Assembly (NCBI GenBank): GCA_963971225.1
Contig: OZ020268.1
Span: forward strand, 45,558,404-45,622,403
Direction of reading: 5' to 3'
Length of the DNA: 64,000 nucleotides
From: Melieria omissa
Lineage: Eukaryota; Arthropoda; Insecta; Diptera; Ulidiidae
The translations under genes and the position numbers were made by a program. Below the pieces are notes generated by a model, which saw only the letters and a program-made list of their open reading frames with translations, did no database searches and was not told the DNA's origin. Below, piece by piece: positions 11,408 through 22,784 of this stretch; within the stretch, counting starts at the first letter, position 1, and each line of letters begins with the position of its first letter.

Positions 11408-14400
11408 GTAAATATTAACACCAATGTTTGTAATTCACTCACTAATGCAACGAATTTTTAGGCTACGGTGACCTCATTGCCTCGCTGACGCATCTCCAGA
11501 ATCAACTCACCAAAGCTGGAATGTCCACACTTGCTAGCCGAGTGTCGGCCGCCCACAATGTGCTCAGCAGCGCTGGCGTGGCGCATGCGCTGGCCGCACG
11601 CACTGCCGTGCTGCAGCGCCGGCGTCCGCGCGTCGCCAATCCCGTCAGCGCCAATGCCACGAATCTGCAAAAGGACATTGTCGAACTGCTGGCCCAATCG
11701 AATTCGGCGGCCGCCATCGAGTTGGGCAATCTGCTGACGAGCCACGAAATGGAAGGTCTGCTGCTGGCGCACGACCGCGTGGCGACGCTGACCGATGCCA
11801 CGCCATCGCCGGCGCTCAGCGGCACCAGCAGCCCACAGTCGACTGCCGGCCTGACGGCGCCCGTACCGCTGCCTAAATCGGCATCGGTGCGCGGCACCGC
11901 TGTGGCGCCGCCAGTGGTGCCACCACCAATGGCGCAGCGCAGCGCCATGCCGCTGCCGCAGAACATAACGCCGCCTCAGCCGCAGCATGCCGGCTTCATG
12001 AAGGCCGGCATGCCGATGCGCTCCGACTCGCCGCCGCTGAGCGCGTGCTTCGGCACGCTCAACGATCAGAACGACAACATTCGCATCATACAGATCGAGA
12101 AGTCCACGGAACCGCTGGGCGCCACGGTGCGCAACGAGGGCGAGGCGGTGGTGATTGGACGCATAGTGCGCGGCGGTGCGGCCGAGAAGTCGGGTCTGCT
12201 GCACGAGGGCGACGAAATACTCGAGGTGAACGGACAGGAGCTGCGCGGCAAGACGGTGAACGAGGTGTGCGCGCTGCTCGGCGCCATGCAGGGCACGCTG
12301 ACGTTTCTGATTGTGCCGGCCGGCAGTCCGCCGCCCGGCGGCGGCCATCGCGAAAACGCCGTACTGCATGTGCGCGCCCACTTCGACTACGATCCCGAGG
12401 ACGATCTGTACATACCGTGTCGTGAGTTGGGCATCAGCTTCCAGAAAGGCGACGTGCTGCATGTCATCTCGCGCGAGGACCCGAACTGGTGGCAGGCATA
12501 CCGCGAGGGCGAGGAGGATCAGACGCTGGCCGGTCTCATACCTAGTCAATCGTTCCAGCACCAGCGCGAGACGATGAAGTTGGCCATTGCCGAGGAGGCG
12601 GGGCTGGCGCGCAGTCGCGGCAAGGACAGCAGCAAAGGAGCGACGCTGCTGTGTGCGCGCAAGGGCCGCAAGAAGAAGAAGAAGGCCAGCTCGGAGGCGG
12701 GGTGAGTGAGATGAGCGCACGCTTGCATTGTGAAGAGCGGCAATGACTAACAATTTTTTTCATTTTCAGTTATCCGCTCTACGCAACGACAGCGCCCGAC
12801 GAAACCGATCCGGAGGAAATACTCACCTACGAAGAGGTCGCCTTATACTATCCACGTGCCACCCACAAGCGTCCCATTGTGCTGATTGGACCGCCCAACA
12901 TAGGACGGCACGAGTTGCGGCAACGCCTAATGGCCGACTCGGATCGCTTCTCTGCCGCAGTGCCACGTAAGTGTCTGGGCAGCTGACATAAGCAATCATC
13001 CAAGCTAAAACGCAGATGCATTGTCGAATCGCTGTTTGCTTACTCAGAGCATTCGTAGTGTTCATTTTTCATGGCTGTGTGTTTTAAAAGTTTTATGCTG
13101 TAATTTTTAATGTTTTGGGCTTTTCCTGATTTCTATTTTTAGTTTTCTATTTATTAGAGGAAAAATTGAAAAAGCAGGGTAACTAATGAAATTGACAAAA
13201 CTTCCAATAAGCCACCTCACAGTCATTGTCGACGACTTGAGGCCATTTTCATTTTAAACACTTTGTAATCTTTATTCCACTCTGGCTTCTGTTTTTGATT
13301 TCTTTTGATTTGACTTTCATCACTGCCACCCAGTAGTTAATTACAATGTGTAGATGCTCATAGTTGCTTTATGGTTGGCACTGGCCGTAGACTTCTGACA
13401 CTTCGACAAAGTAATTAGGCGCCAATTGCCGTACTTCTGACATCAAAGATCGTTTCTGCCACTAATAACTTAATTACAACAGCGCCAAAAATTACGCTTT
13501 CAATTCCACGGCACAACGTAGATGAATATATGAGCGCGTATCCTTCAACTCCGCAGCTCTCTAGTACCACTTATCCATGGCCTCACGCTGTTACCTGTAT
13601 ACACACACACACACACAGCCATACTTGCTTTAGTGCCACCTGCCTGTAATCAAAAATCAACTCAACCATTGCGCTTGCTCTGCTCTTCTCTTCTATTTTC
13701 CCCTCGACTGCAGATACCTCACGTGCGCGCCGCGAAGGTGAAGTGCCCGGCGTGGATTATCACTTCATCACGCGCCAGGCATTCGAGGCGGATATACTGG
13801 CGCGTCGCTTTGTTGAGCATGGCGAGTACGAGAAGGCCTACTACGGTAAGTTCCGCGCCCCACTCCACCCCACCCTCGTTCTTTTTCATATGTGTACATG
13901 CACACATGTGTGTTTGTACGTGTATGGCATTTCTTAAGGACGAGTTTTGGGTGAAATGAAATTGCAATTTTCTCATGTGCAATTTTCTGCTTCCGCTGCC
14001 AACAGGCACCTCGCTGGAGGCCATACGTACAGTGGTGGCGAGCGGCAAGATTTGCGTACTGAATTTGCATCCGCAAAGCTTGAAGCTGTTGCGTGCCTCG
14101 GACCTAAAGCCGTACGTGGTGTTGGTGGCGCCACCCAGTCTGGACAAGCTGCGCCAGAAGAAGATACGCAACGGCGAGCCGTTCAAGGTGAGTTGCTGCA
14201 AATTGTGCGAATGTTTTCAACACCTACTTAAGTGCTTTCTTTGTGCAGGAGGAAGAGCTGAAGGACATCATAGCAACGGCACGCGACATGGAGGCGCGCT
14301 GGGGTCATCTCTTCGACATGATAATCATCAACAACGACACCGATCGCGCCTACCAACAGCTGCTGGCCGAGATCAATTCGCTGGAACGCGAGCCACAGTG

Positions 14401-14443
14401 GGTGCCGGCCAGTTGGGTGCACAACAACCGCGACGAGTCATAA
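11203..14443 (+). CDS. sdt: Stardust / Pals1-like MAGUK scaffold, 3' six exons
   Basis: This encodes the C-terminal 716 residues of the Crumbs-complex scaffold Stardust (Pals1/MPP5), which sits at the apical junction of epithelia and in photoreceptors. Exons are 11203-11407, 11462-12701, 12770-12966, 13714-13845, 14006-14187 and 14249-14443. All introns are GT-AG and the summed length (2151) is a multiple of three ending in TAA. In order: a charged conserved stretch ([20 protein letters not shown]), L27 region (about residues 70-165), a low-complexity linker, PDZ (about 275-355, PLGATVRNE and [20 protein letters not shown]), SH3 (about 372-438, [29 protein letters not shown]), polybasic hook (RKGRKKKKK) and guanylate-kinase-like domain (about 512-716, [12 protein letters not shown] through EPQWVPASW). 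From family knowledge, PDZ binds the Crumbs tail and L27 binds Patj. The guanylate-kinase domain lacks the usual P-loop, so it is a binding module. The N-terminal exons are not visible. Confidence 0.96.
11462..12701 (+). CDS. sdt: sdt coding exon (L27, linker, PDZ, SH3, hook)
   Basis: The largest exon, 1240 bp and GC-rich. It joins [10 protein letters not shown] in phase from the previous exon and ends before GTGAGT at 12702. It holds L27, an Ala/Pro/Ser-rich linker, PDZ, SH3 and the polybasic hook. The strong third-position GC bias also opens long frames on the other strand, which are shadows. Confidence 0.95.
12770..12966 (+). CDS. sdt: sdt coding exon (start of GUK domain)
   Basis: Acceptor CATTTTCAG ends at 12769 and donor GTAAGT follows 12966. 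It encodes [15 protein letters not shown] and the P-loop position of the guanylate-kinase-like domain ([17 protein letters not shown]). Confidence 0.94.
13714..13845 (+). CDS. sdt: sdt coding exon (GUK domain, middle)
   Basis: Acceptor CTCGACTGCAG ends at 13713 and donor GTAAGT begins at 13846. It encodes [20 protein letters not shown] and [20 protein letters not shown], which align with the GMP-binding region of MAGUK guanylate-kinase domains. Confidence 0.95.
14006..14187 (+). CDS. sdt: sdt coding exon (GUK domain)
   Basis: Acceptor CCAACAG ends at 14005 and donor GTGAGT begins at 14188. It encodes [20 protein letters not shown] and [20 protein letters not shown], typical of Pals1 guanylate-kinase domains. 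Confidence 0.95.
14249..14443 (+). CDS. sdt: sdt terminal coding exon
   Basis: Acceptor TTTGTGCAG ends at 14248 and TAA is at 14441-14443. It encodes the C-terminal guanylate-kinase helices ([20 protein letters not shown]) and the diagnostic [11 protein letters not shown] ending. Confidence 0.95.
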   Translation, partial: EEELKDIIATARDMEARWGHLFDMIIINNDTDRAYQQLLAEINSLEREPQWVPASWVHNNRDES

Positions 14444-16360
14444 TTTACCTAGTTTTCTTTTGCTATAATGTGGAAAAGCACGAAACGAAAACGCAACTTT
14501 AGCGGTTGCAAACACATAAAAGCGAGTTTTCAAAAACGAATCGATAATAATTGTAAAATTCAGATTTAAATGGATAAAACCAACAGCTTTGAGAGACAAA
14601 TGATTTTTGGCAAAAGTCCGTGGCGAAAAATGAAAATGCTTCATTTCCATGCAATACTGAGTGTTGAACTATGTCCCGGACGTTGTTGAGTTTGTCATAG
14701 AAATTTTAGTTCGTTAAACGTTGTTTGAGTTCGGCCAACTACTGTAATGGCTGCAACTTTATTATGTTATATGTGTACTTATTTCTACCCAAATGACGGC
14801 ACTTGAAGTTCGATCGTGAAGCGCCGAGTTAATTTGGCTCTTTGGACATGTCAAGTGAGAAACACACGAAACCAAGAATCACAAAGTAATCTTAGTTCAC
14901 TTATTGTATTTTTTGATTTTAGAAGAGACAAAAACAAACCACAATTTAATGCTTCCTTAACAATTTAAATATATTTTGGAGAACACTGCAATCGCATGTA
15001 TGTAAAGTGTTTACTATTATTATTATTATTATTATTATTGCAGTAATAATTATTTACCTCTATCTTTGTTGTAATTATACATTGTACTCATAATATAATT
15101 TTTAAACAACAGACAACTGTTTTTTGTTTTCGTTGCTTACACTGTTTCGAGCTGCGTCTCATTTGGAAACAGCCGCAGTGGCTGTTGCTGGCCGCTGACA
15201 AACGAGACGCAAGTGCAGTGAAAGCGTTGAAGGCTCACTTTCGAGCGCATTGATGTGAAAATACGAATAACTAAAAATAAGAACGCGTGCGACGTTTGAA
15301 AACAAATTACTTTAGAACCACATAGCGGCACTTCAAGCAGTGGAAATCGTTGGCCAAATGAACCAAACACAAACAAAACAAAAAAACACAGTCGGTAAAG
15401 CCGCCAACACACACACATACACACACACACGGCGAACGCGCAATTGCCGTTGAATTGTTAACTCGACTATTGGCAGTTAACGAATCGACTAAGTTCAAGT
15501 AGAGTAAAAATCAAGGGTCAAAGAGTGCCAAACACACGCGGCATTAGGCCAGCGTCCAATGAAAGGATACAAAACAAATTGCAAGCAAGCAAGAAAAGCC
15601 AGCCAAGCAGGAATAAATGTAGTAGAGGAATGTTAAATTATTATAGTAGTTATATATGAAAAGAAATGAAATGAAAAATGAAAACACAAATCGATGATTA
15701 TAGCAGATGACTTATTGAATAAATACAACTAACGAGCAGCAGAGAAACGGCAGCGGATGCAAAACAAAAGAAGCACAGAGGAAACAAAAAATGGTTTTTT
15801 AAATTTTATTTTGTGTAACTAGGCCAAACTGAATTATGAGAAGTAAAACAAACAGAAAATCGCCAAGTAAAAGCGTGTGTTAGCATAAGTAAAAAACTAA
15901 AACAGATGAAAAACAAATGGCAAATGCAAATGCAAATGCAAACTGTTGTAACAAAAGAACAAAATGAATAAGCAAACTAAGTAAACGACTAACTAGTAAA
16001 CAGGAGGAACATATAGAGCAAAGTATATACATAGATACACGTATATGTATGTATATGTTTACGCAATTTCTAGGCACATACGTGCGCGTTTATGTACGCG
16101 TCCAATTCGTTAAATATGTAAATGGAATATGAGATGAAACAACAAAAATAAAGCAAAATGTGAGTGCATGCAAAACAAAAGACAACAAAACCTAAAACAA
16201 ATTGAAACAAACTAAAATCCAACTAAAAACAGATTCAAAAACAAAAAACAACACAAATGAAGATACATGAAAAATGAAAAACAAATGGAATAACGTAATT
16301 AAATATATGAGAAATTAAAACAAAACAAAAAACAATAAAATAAAAACAAAAAATTAAATA
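14444..16360 (+). other. sdt: sdt 3' UTR
   Basis: Non-coding, A-rich sequence with CAAA and AAACAAA runs after the stop codon. It contains a (TTA)n microsatellite (about 15018-15040), (CA)n (about 15407-15430) and ATGCAAATGCAA repeats (about 15920-15940). Candidate polyadenylation signals AATAAA occur at 15718-15723 and 16147-16152, with several more at about 16334-16362. The true end cannot be fixed from sequence alone. Confidence 0.65.
15718..15723 (+). terminator. sdt: Candidate poly(A) signal, sdt
   Basis: AATAAA about 1.27 kb after the sdt stop codon. It is one of several possible signals in this A-rich UTR. Confidence 0.4.
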
Positions 16361-17074
16361 AATGATCTGGCGTTGTTCAATGTGGGAAGAGAAGAGAAAT
16401 GTGAGTATGCACCTGCTATATATACGAGCCGATTTTTATTTGCTGGACAGAATTTCCTTCATAGGCTTTTGTTGTGTTTTGCTCTCAGAGGATTGGCTTT
16501 GCCTTTCAATACGACAGTTGCAAATAAAGTTGCATTGATTTGGTCTCAAAGTCCGAGTAGAACCACCGCAAAGCAAAATAATCACCGAGCCAGGTCCGTA
16601 CGGAGATATGTGGCCAACATATTTGGTCACCATCAAATTATATTTTCATTTAATTAATTCAACTGATTCGATATTTTCTTAAATTTGGTTTTTATTTTTT
16701 AACAAAAAATAAAAATTCCTTAATTTTTGAACTAGTAAATAAATGTCAAATTTTTGTGCCAGCAATTCATATAACTTTTGGGGGTTCATGATATCGCACA
16801 CGCACAACAAAAGTGACACAACTCAAAATTTTGGATTTTTCAGGAAACGCAAAAAACTTTTTTTGAGCTAAATACAAATATTGTTAAAATAACAAATAGA
16901 CCGTTCAGTAGAAAATCCTTACAGATTATGCTTTATGATAAGTTGCAAGAATTTCTTTTTTATTTTACACTAGAAAATCCAAAATTTTGAGTTGTGACTG
17001 TTTTGATGATATTTTAATTCAATAATTACCGAATTATTTCAAGTTATGCCACTTTTTCTGAATTTAATAATTAT

Positions 17075-18864
17075 CCCTTTCAGACCTGACGCTAAACTAC
17101 TGGGAATTTTTTCATAATTTTTGGAATATATGGTCTCTATATCGTATGAAAATATAATCAATGTTTAGGTTTTACCTTTTTTATATCCTTCAAGGATTTT
17201 TAGGACACGCACAATTGATGCATCTCGGTCTAATTTCATTTTAAAATAACCAAAACCCCATATGATAACTTTTTTAAAACTATTTTTATTTTTTAGTATG
17301 ATACAGCCTGAAAAAATTATTTTTTTGCTGAAACATAAAAATACATCGCATTTGGTGCATCGTGTGCGTGTATGCGACTTACAGTCTTTGCGACGGCACA
17401 TACGGACTGATTTTAAATCGAGTTCTACTGGCCAGTGATTGAAGCCATCCAACCATCCATGGCTGGTCCGCTGGGCGATATCGTTTTGATTTTTGAACAG
17501 TTTCAACCTCGTTCGTTTCGGATTCAGAGCTCCACTCCACGTTGTTAGTTTTTTGAGTGGGCACCAATGCTTCAGCTAACGCAAGTCGAAAACTTAGCAA
17601 ATCGTGCAATCTTTTGGTAGTATTTCGATTTCCCGACAAGTATTTCGGTACTCCATCCAAGCATTGCAGCATGCCGAATCTATGAAATGTATGATTACTT
17701 TCAATGACCATTTTTGGGTTTTGAAAAAGGTCCGATATATGTATGTACTTCCATTTGTTGGTCGCAAATGTCCACACCACCCATTGACTCATTGTACTGC
17801 TGGACTTTATTTGGACATGAGACTTCGATAAATGTTTTCTCTTTTTTGCACCAATGACGAACATAATTAACGGGACTGCATCCAAATGCAGATGACGCCA
17901 ATAAAACCGACTTTGAGTCTTTCCATTGCACAATGGCAACTGTATCCTCAGGGGAACAGAATTTCTCCACATCTCCTCTTGTCTTCTTTTTTTCATCACT
18001 CAAGTTAACGCCTTTTATATGACTTTTCATTAGCGTTCCCGCCCCATAAAGTCCTTCTTGTAGAAGCTTATCCAATAGGGGCTATGAGGTAAAGTATTTG
18101 TCAAAAAATACTTTGGATCCTTTAGATAATGTTTGTACAAGACGCATAACGAATGCAGGGCCAAGTCCAAAATTTTCCTTCGGAAGAGGCGTGGTCTTGC
18201 CTTGATAAATTTAGAACTAAATCGAGAAACTATAGAAACTAGATAAATCGAGAACTAGTCCGTCTGATGTGGTAAATACCTCATTTTTTTAAACCAACAC
18301 CTCTTGGTTTGTTGGACAAACTTTGGCGTACTGGACAGCGGCCTGTGAATGGTATCATTTGCTCATCCATTGAATATCGTCCATTCGCTTGTCTCGGAAT
18401 TTTTAAGCAAGCGTTTTTAACTGAATCAATAATTGGCTTAAAAATTAATTAGCACTTAAAAATAAAAAAAACCAACTTTTTTAGAGACATAAGACCCGAT
18501 ACGCACAATTGATGCACTCGTTAAAATGTTTAGCTAAAAGGCATTTTTATTGCATCAAATTACTTCAATTGGCTTGAAACAGTAAAATTTATAATTGTTT
18601 TAGCGAAAATATGCCCACTTCACTATTTGTTAACGATTAGTACTCTTGTAATTGAAATCACAACTTACTTCTGCGGCTCAGTTTGACAAAACTGAAATGT
18701 GACGCAAGAATTCCGCAATAATTGAAGTAATGGTAAAGAGAACAGCTCAATAATGTGAGAAACAAACATAAAGAAAAAGCAGGGAAATCGATGCATGCCG
18801 GTCTATTTGACATCGGTCAGATAGAAGCGAAAATATTAAAATCGAAAATCACGGTCTGAAAGGG
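17075..18864 (-). mobile_element. piggyBac-like transposon, degenerate
   Basis: The 1790 bp element starts CCCTTTCAGACC and ends with its complement, giving 12 bp inverted repeats. It is flanked by TTAT on both sides (17071-17074 and 18865-18868) instead of the standard TTAA. The minus strand encodes piggyBac-family transposase pieces: YSMDEQMIPFTGR (about 18375-18340), FDKYFTS (about 18110-18085), YNESMGGVDICDQ (about 17800-17760), and a Cys-rich C-terminus CRRKDCKSHTRTRCTKC (about 17395-17340). These cover the three catalytic Asp positions. Frameshifts and stops break the gene and the N-terminus is largely missing. Confidence 0.9.
17165..18480 (-). pseudogene. piggyBac-family transposase, disrupted
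   Basis: This is the coding remnant of the 17075-18864 element. Reading down the minus strand it carries the DEQM box, the GRCPVRQSLSNKPRGVG stretch, FGLGPAFVMRLVQTLSKGS, FDKYFTS, MGGVDICDQ and a C-terminal Cys-rich DNA-binding domain. At least two frame changes and an in-frame stop after KYFTS separate these segments. It cannot make an active enzyme. Confidence 0.88.
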
Positions 18865-19162
18865 TTATAAATGACAGTTAAAAAGTTGAAAGAAAAATTT
18901 TGAAAATTCATAATTAATTTTAATAATTAAAAATATATACAAAAATTTTCAGAATTTTGCTTAAAATTAACTTTAACAAAAATTTATTTCCTCAAAAGTG
19001 ACACAATTTGAGTAATGACTCTTTTGCATTGAGCTGCAGCGATCAAATAACATCAAACTTCTGACATGAAGAGAGACCTAACTGTGTTTTTGTAACAGTT
19101 AACAACAACAAAATATACAGAGCTTTTGCTGATTGGTAGATTGATGCATTGTGCACAGTAAA

Positions 19163-19728
19163 CCTAAGTCTGTTTTTACACGGTCTTTTTTTACACGGTT
19201 TTGATATAACACGGTTTGAAAATTGAATATTTTTAATTTTTTTACACGATTTTATTCCATTTAGCACGATTTGAAATTTTATGTACTTAAATTTTTTTTG
19301 TCAAATTTAATTTTTGCGAAGTATGTTCATATCACAAAAAAGTATTTATGAAAGAAAAAAGTCTGAAACCATCGATAGTATCGATAGTGCTATCGATAGT
19401 TTGCGAACACTAGCTTAAAGATTTAAGTGAATTCCCTTTTAGCGCGTACAAGCAATTTTTACTGGTCAAAGCAAATGTGAATAGCACTAATTTAGGGGAA
19501 TTCCCTTTATGTGCATACAATAAAATTTACTGGTCAGAGCAATTGAAACGTGTTAATATTTTGTGAACTGTCAATGCAATAAGACGTGTTTGGTAAAGAA
19601 ATTTTAATAGGTTTTAGAGATTAGGAACAAATCACCCATTTTTGTATACGATCAATGTCTTTTTTTACACGGTTTTTTTTTACACGGCTTCTTCTGGAAC
19701 CAATCTACCGTGTAAAAACAGACTTAGG
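19163..19728. mobile_element. MITE with ACACGG subterminal repeats
   Basis: A 22 bp inverted repeat beginning CCTAAGTCTGTTTTTACACG is exact between 19163-19184 and 19707-19728. TTTTACACGG-type motifs recur inside both ends (about 19171-19210 and 19662-19690). The centre holds a cluster of ATCGATAG motifs (19370-19400) and a diverged tandem duplication around GAATTCCCTTT (about 19429 and 19498). No coding capacity is seen and the superfamily is uncertain. Confidence 0.8.
19429..19550. repeat. Tandem duplication of ~70 bp inside MITE
   Basis: The unit GAATTCCCTTTT...TTTACTGGTCAAAGCAA at about 19429-19475 is repeated, diverged, from about 19498 as GAATTCCCTTTAT...TTTACTGGTCAGAGCAA. No function is evident. 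Confidence 0.6.
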
Positions 19729-19804
19729 TGTATTAACACATAAACCCGAAAACGAAAAATTTTTAGTTGTGTCACTTTTGTAGTGCGTGTGCGATATGAT
19801 TTAA

Positions 19805-20278
19805 CCTTTCGTTGCATGTTATTGCATACATGCAATGTTAACCTTTAATAGATTTGGAAACCATTTTACATTTATTCATTCCTCAGTTGTGTCTTTTATG
19901 TTAAAACATTCGATTACTAACGGAATTTTGCGAATAACATTGAAAACGTGCAAATGAATCGAAAAAACAACAAGTGTTTCAATTTGCTGGAATAATTTTG
20001 GTTATTGATGGCGATGGTGATATGGCGGTCGCCATCGCTCAGCTGTTTAGTGCGTTGAATTACGAGTATACAGTGATGCCTGACCTCTGTTCGACTTCCC
20101 GTAGTAGCCAACACTAAAATATAGATTAAACCGGAATATGGAAAATGTCCGCAAAACTTCATTCACAGAAATATGAATTCAATAAAATTTCATTTTTATC
20201 ACCAGAACTTAACAAGCAACAAGAATTATATGACAAAAATGTTTTTCCGTCACGGAAATTAAATCATGTAACGAAGGG
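19805..20278. mobile_element. TTAA-flanked MITE, family B
   Basis: This 474 bp segment lies between TTAA at 19801-19804 and 20279-20282. Its ends read CCTTTCGTTGCATG and, in complement, CCCTTCGTTACATG, an imperfect inverted repeat of about 14 bp. The interior is non-coding. TTAA and CCCTT(T)C ends fit the piggyBac-type group seen elsewhere in the window. Confidence 0.7.
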
Positions 20279-20591
20279 TTAAAATGTTAGTGGGCTCAAG
20301 AATTGTGTACATAATCCCTCAAAATGAAATCTTGTGGGCGCTACTAAAGCAGTTCGTTCGTACATGAACTGGTTTAGCCAGTTGTGATTAAAATCTGATT
20401 TATTGATGTGATATGCTTTTTGAAAGTGGGGAATCAGTGACTGTAACGGAGAGTAGTTATATGGTATTTGCTGGTGCGCTGTCTTCTGGACTATATACAA
20501 GTAAATCCTCTATATCCAGTTCGAGAGTTTAATGATTCAGACATCTCTGATATCAAACAGCCGACAACTTTCAAAAATGAAATATACATTA

Positions 20592-21235
20592 GGTCTGTTT
20601 GGCAGAGAATAATTTGTACAAATTTGTACAAATTTTTACTGGATCCTGTTTGTTGACGCCAAATCTCCAGTAACGAGAGAGAAACTGAGAGCGTAAAGTG
20701 GCAGTTCATTTCGTGAGAACTTGCAAGTTTTTACTGGAGAAATTTTGTCCAGTAACATTTTGCCAGTAAGAAGAAGAACAAGAAAAACATATGAGTGGCT
20801 GCCATATGAAACATAAATTTTGAAAACATTTGGAGGCAAATGGAAACAGCAAAGAAAGTCTGCTGACCCACAGCCGTCTTGCTCAGCTTTACCCGCTGAA
20901 GTTGAAAGGGAAGAATTGCAGATTGAGCGCAACGAACTATTTGCATTTTGCATTAAATGTCTGATTCAACTAAATTTTCCCTACAACTTCAAACCTCAAA
21001 TGAAACTTTTAGATCAGCTGTTTCGTTCTTTAACCCTCCTGTTTACACCCTTTTTACTGTGTATTGTGAGTGGGCCAAATCCCAGTGGTGTAACTAAGAG
21101 TTAAAACTTGCAAATTCTTACAAATTGCTGTTTGTTTACTTTTTTGGATAGTTTGATTTTTGGGAGCGTAAGGTCGCTTACTCTCCTGATATTTTTTACT
21201 GGATAATTTTTACTGGAAATCTGGGCAAACAGACC
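20592..21235. mobile_element. TA-flanked MITE with ACTGG motifs
   Basis: Ends GGTCTGTTTGGCAGA (20592 on) and, in complement, GGTCTGTTTGCCCAGA (to 21235) form an inverted repeat flanked by TA. Short copies of TTTTTACTGG or its complement CCAGTAA occur at both subterminal regions (about 20633, 20665, 20728, 20749, 20762, 21196, 21209). There is no transposase, so it is a non-autonomous element of about 644 bp, probably Tc1/mariner-type by its TA site. Confidence 0.7.
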
Positions 21236-21299
21236 TATAGACAAATGAGAAATAAATAAATAAACTGATAAATTTTCACAAATATGAAAACGCAGACAT

Positions 21300-22170
21300 T
21301 CCTAGACTGTTGAGAAGGACAGCGGAGTGGTTTTCATGCAGTAGAGGGGCTACAAGAAACCATACAGCTGTGGCTGCCCAGAAATAAATGTAGAATTTGA
21401 TTTGTCCAACTAAAAATGTAAACAAAAACCAGCGGTTGGATTTAACTCAGTTTCGGAGGAAACGCTTGACAGTTTTAAAATTTAACAGAGCTTTTAAATG
21501 CTTTTAAGCGCTCGGTGGAAATATAGTATTAGTTTTTTTATGCGCTCTGTAAAATGCCACTTCTCCCCTTTTCTGCGCGTCTTCCCCAATCGCATTGAGT
21601 TGGCAGCATTTCCAGTGCGTCCAATAAGTGTCAAACTGTGGGTTACAAATATTTGGTTTGTGTCTGCACTAGAAAGCAATGCAAACTGTGCCAGGTTAAG
21701 TTTTTTTATATTGGATTATAGTTTCCGAACCGTTAATATTCTTGTTAGAAAACGACAATGTTGCACACATTCATTCATTTCATAATTTTCTTAGCTGATT
21801 AAATTAGTGTTGCTAAAAATTTTGAACAAGTTTTTTTTACAAGATTTGGTGGATTTTTGAACAAAAACATTTTTTTCTCCTAGTGCTCAGCACTTTTCAT
21901 GTGCTTTTGTTTTATTAATTTTTTTAAATTTATTTTTATATGAGAGCAGTTGCCAAAATGGTGGAAGCGTTTTCACAGTGGCAAGTTTACTCGTTTGGAA
22001 CAGTAAACTGCCGATTTTTCATTGAACAACAGCAGGTTTTCTAAAAGTTAACCTTCAATATTGAGAAGTTAACTATAGATTTTTTAAAAATACGAAAAGT
22101 AATGGTTTGGGAAACAAATTTTTTATAAACAAAAATCAAACGAGGAGAATATAAGCTTTTTCCAATCAGA
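21300..22170. other. Unannotated AT-rich sequence
   Basis: Short open frames only. No domain, RNA gene or repeat boundary was recognised. Confidence 0.4.
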
Positions 22171-22176
22171 TTTTAA

Positions 22177-22698
22177 TCCTTTCAACCCCAAAGTTGCCTG
22201 ACAGCATGTTCACCGATTTGTCATCTTATAGCAAAAACTATGATTGATTTGTGGGTTTAATTTAAAAAGGCACCAACAAATTTCTATTTTTAAAAGTGAA
22301 TTCAAAGAAAATGACTAAAGTTGGACTGCTATACCCAAAATAATTTCCAATAATTTGCAGCGATATCAGGGAAAGTTTGTGTTCTAATTGAAGTCTATGA
22401 ATTGGGCGCGTTTGATCAAAACCCTGTTTTTTGAATAATGGTTAAATAAAGTCAAAAGTGTTAATTTTGTATTTTTCCATAAATATTAAATAATTTTTCT
22501 GTAATTAAAAAAAATTTATGCAAAATGTATTTAATCCGTTTTAAGCTAAAATTGTTCAAAAGTAAACTAGCTCTAGAGCTCTAACAAAGAGGCGTGGCGA
22601 CTTCAAATGTCGTGCGCACACTTCTTAGGTAAGTTTTTCATGATTTAAATACCAAAAAGTAATATCGAGACACAGGGTAAGATTCGGGGTCGAAAGGG
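22177..22698. mobile_element. TTAA-flanked MITE, family A copy 2
   Basis: A 522 bp element bounded by TTAA at 22173-22176 and 22699-22702. Its ends are TCCTTTCAACCCCAAAGTTG and, in complement, CCCTTTCGACCCCGAATCTT. It matches 9525-10050 over its length in reverse orientation, including the motifs GACTTCAAATGTCG and ATCGAGACACAGGGT or their complements. Two copies with the same boundaries define a family. Confidence 0.87.
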
Positions 22699-22784
22699 TT
22701 AAACAACTTTTTGTTAAGATTTGTTAGTAAACACTACTGGGAAATTAAAAATAGTTTTAACCCTTTCAGTCACAATGTCCAATA

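Larger units (their letters stand above)
16787..19800. repeat. Inverted repeat arms 3 kb apart enclosing nested elements
   Basis: The arm at 16787-16823 (core ATATCGCACACGCAC) is matched by its complement at 19765-19800 with one mismatch over about 33 bp. A second, shorter pair built on ACAACTCAAAATTTTGGA lies inside at 16818-16839 and 16974-16995. Between the outer arms lie the piggyBac-like element (17075-18864) and the MITE at 19163-19728. The outer arms may be the ends of an older element. Confidence 0.6.

Noticed and set aside
11458..12753. 431-codon minus-strand frame opposite the main sdt exon
   Set aside because: It is the antisense shadow of a GC-rich coding exon. It has no domain, no splice context, and the plus strand encodes clear PDZ and SH3 domains.
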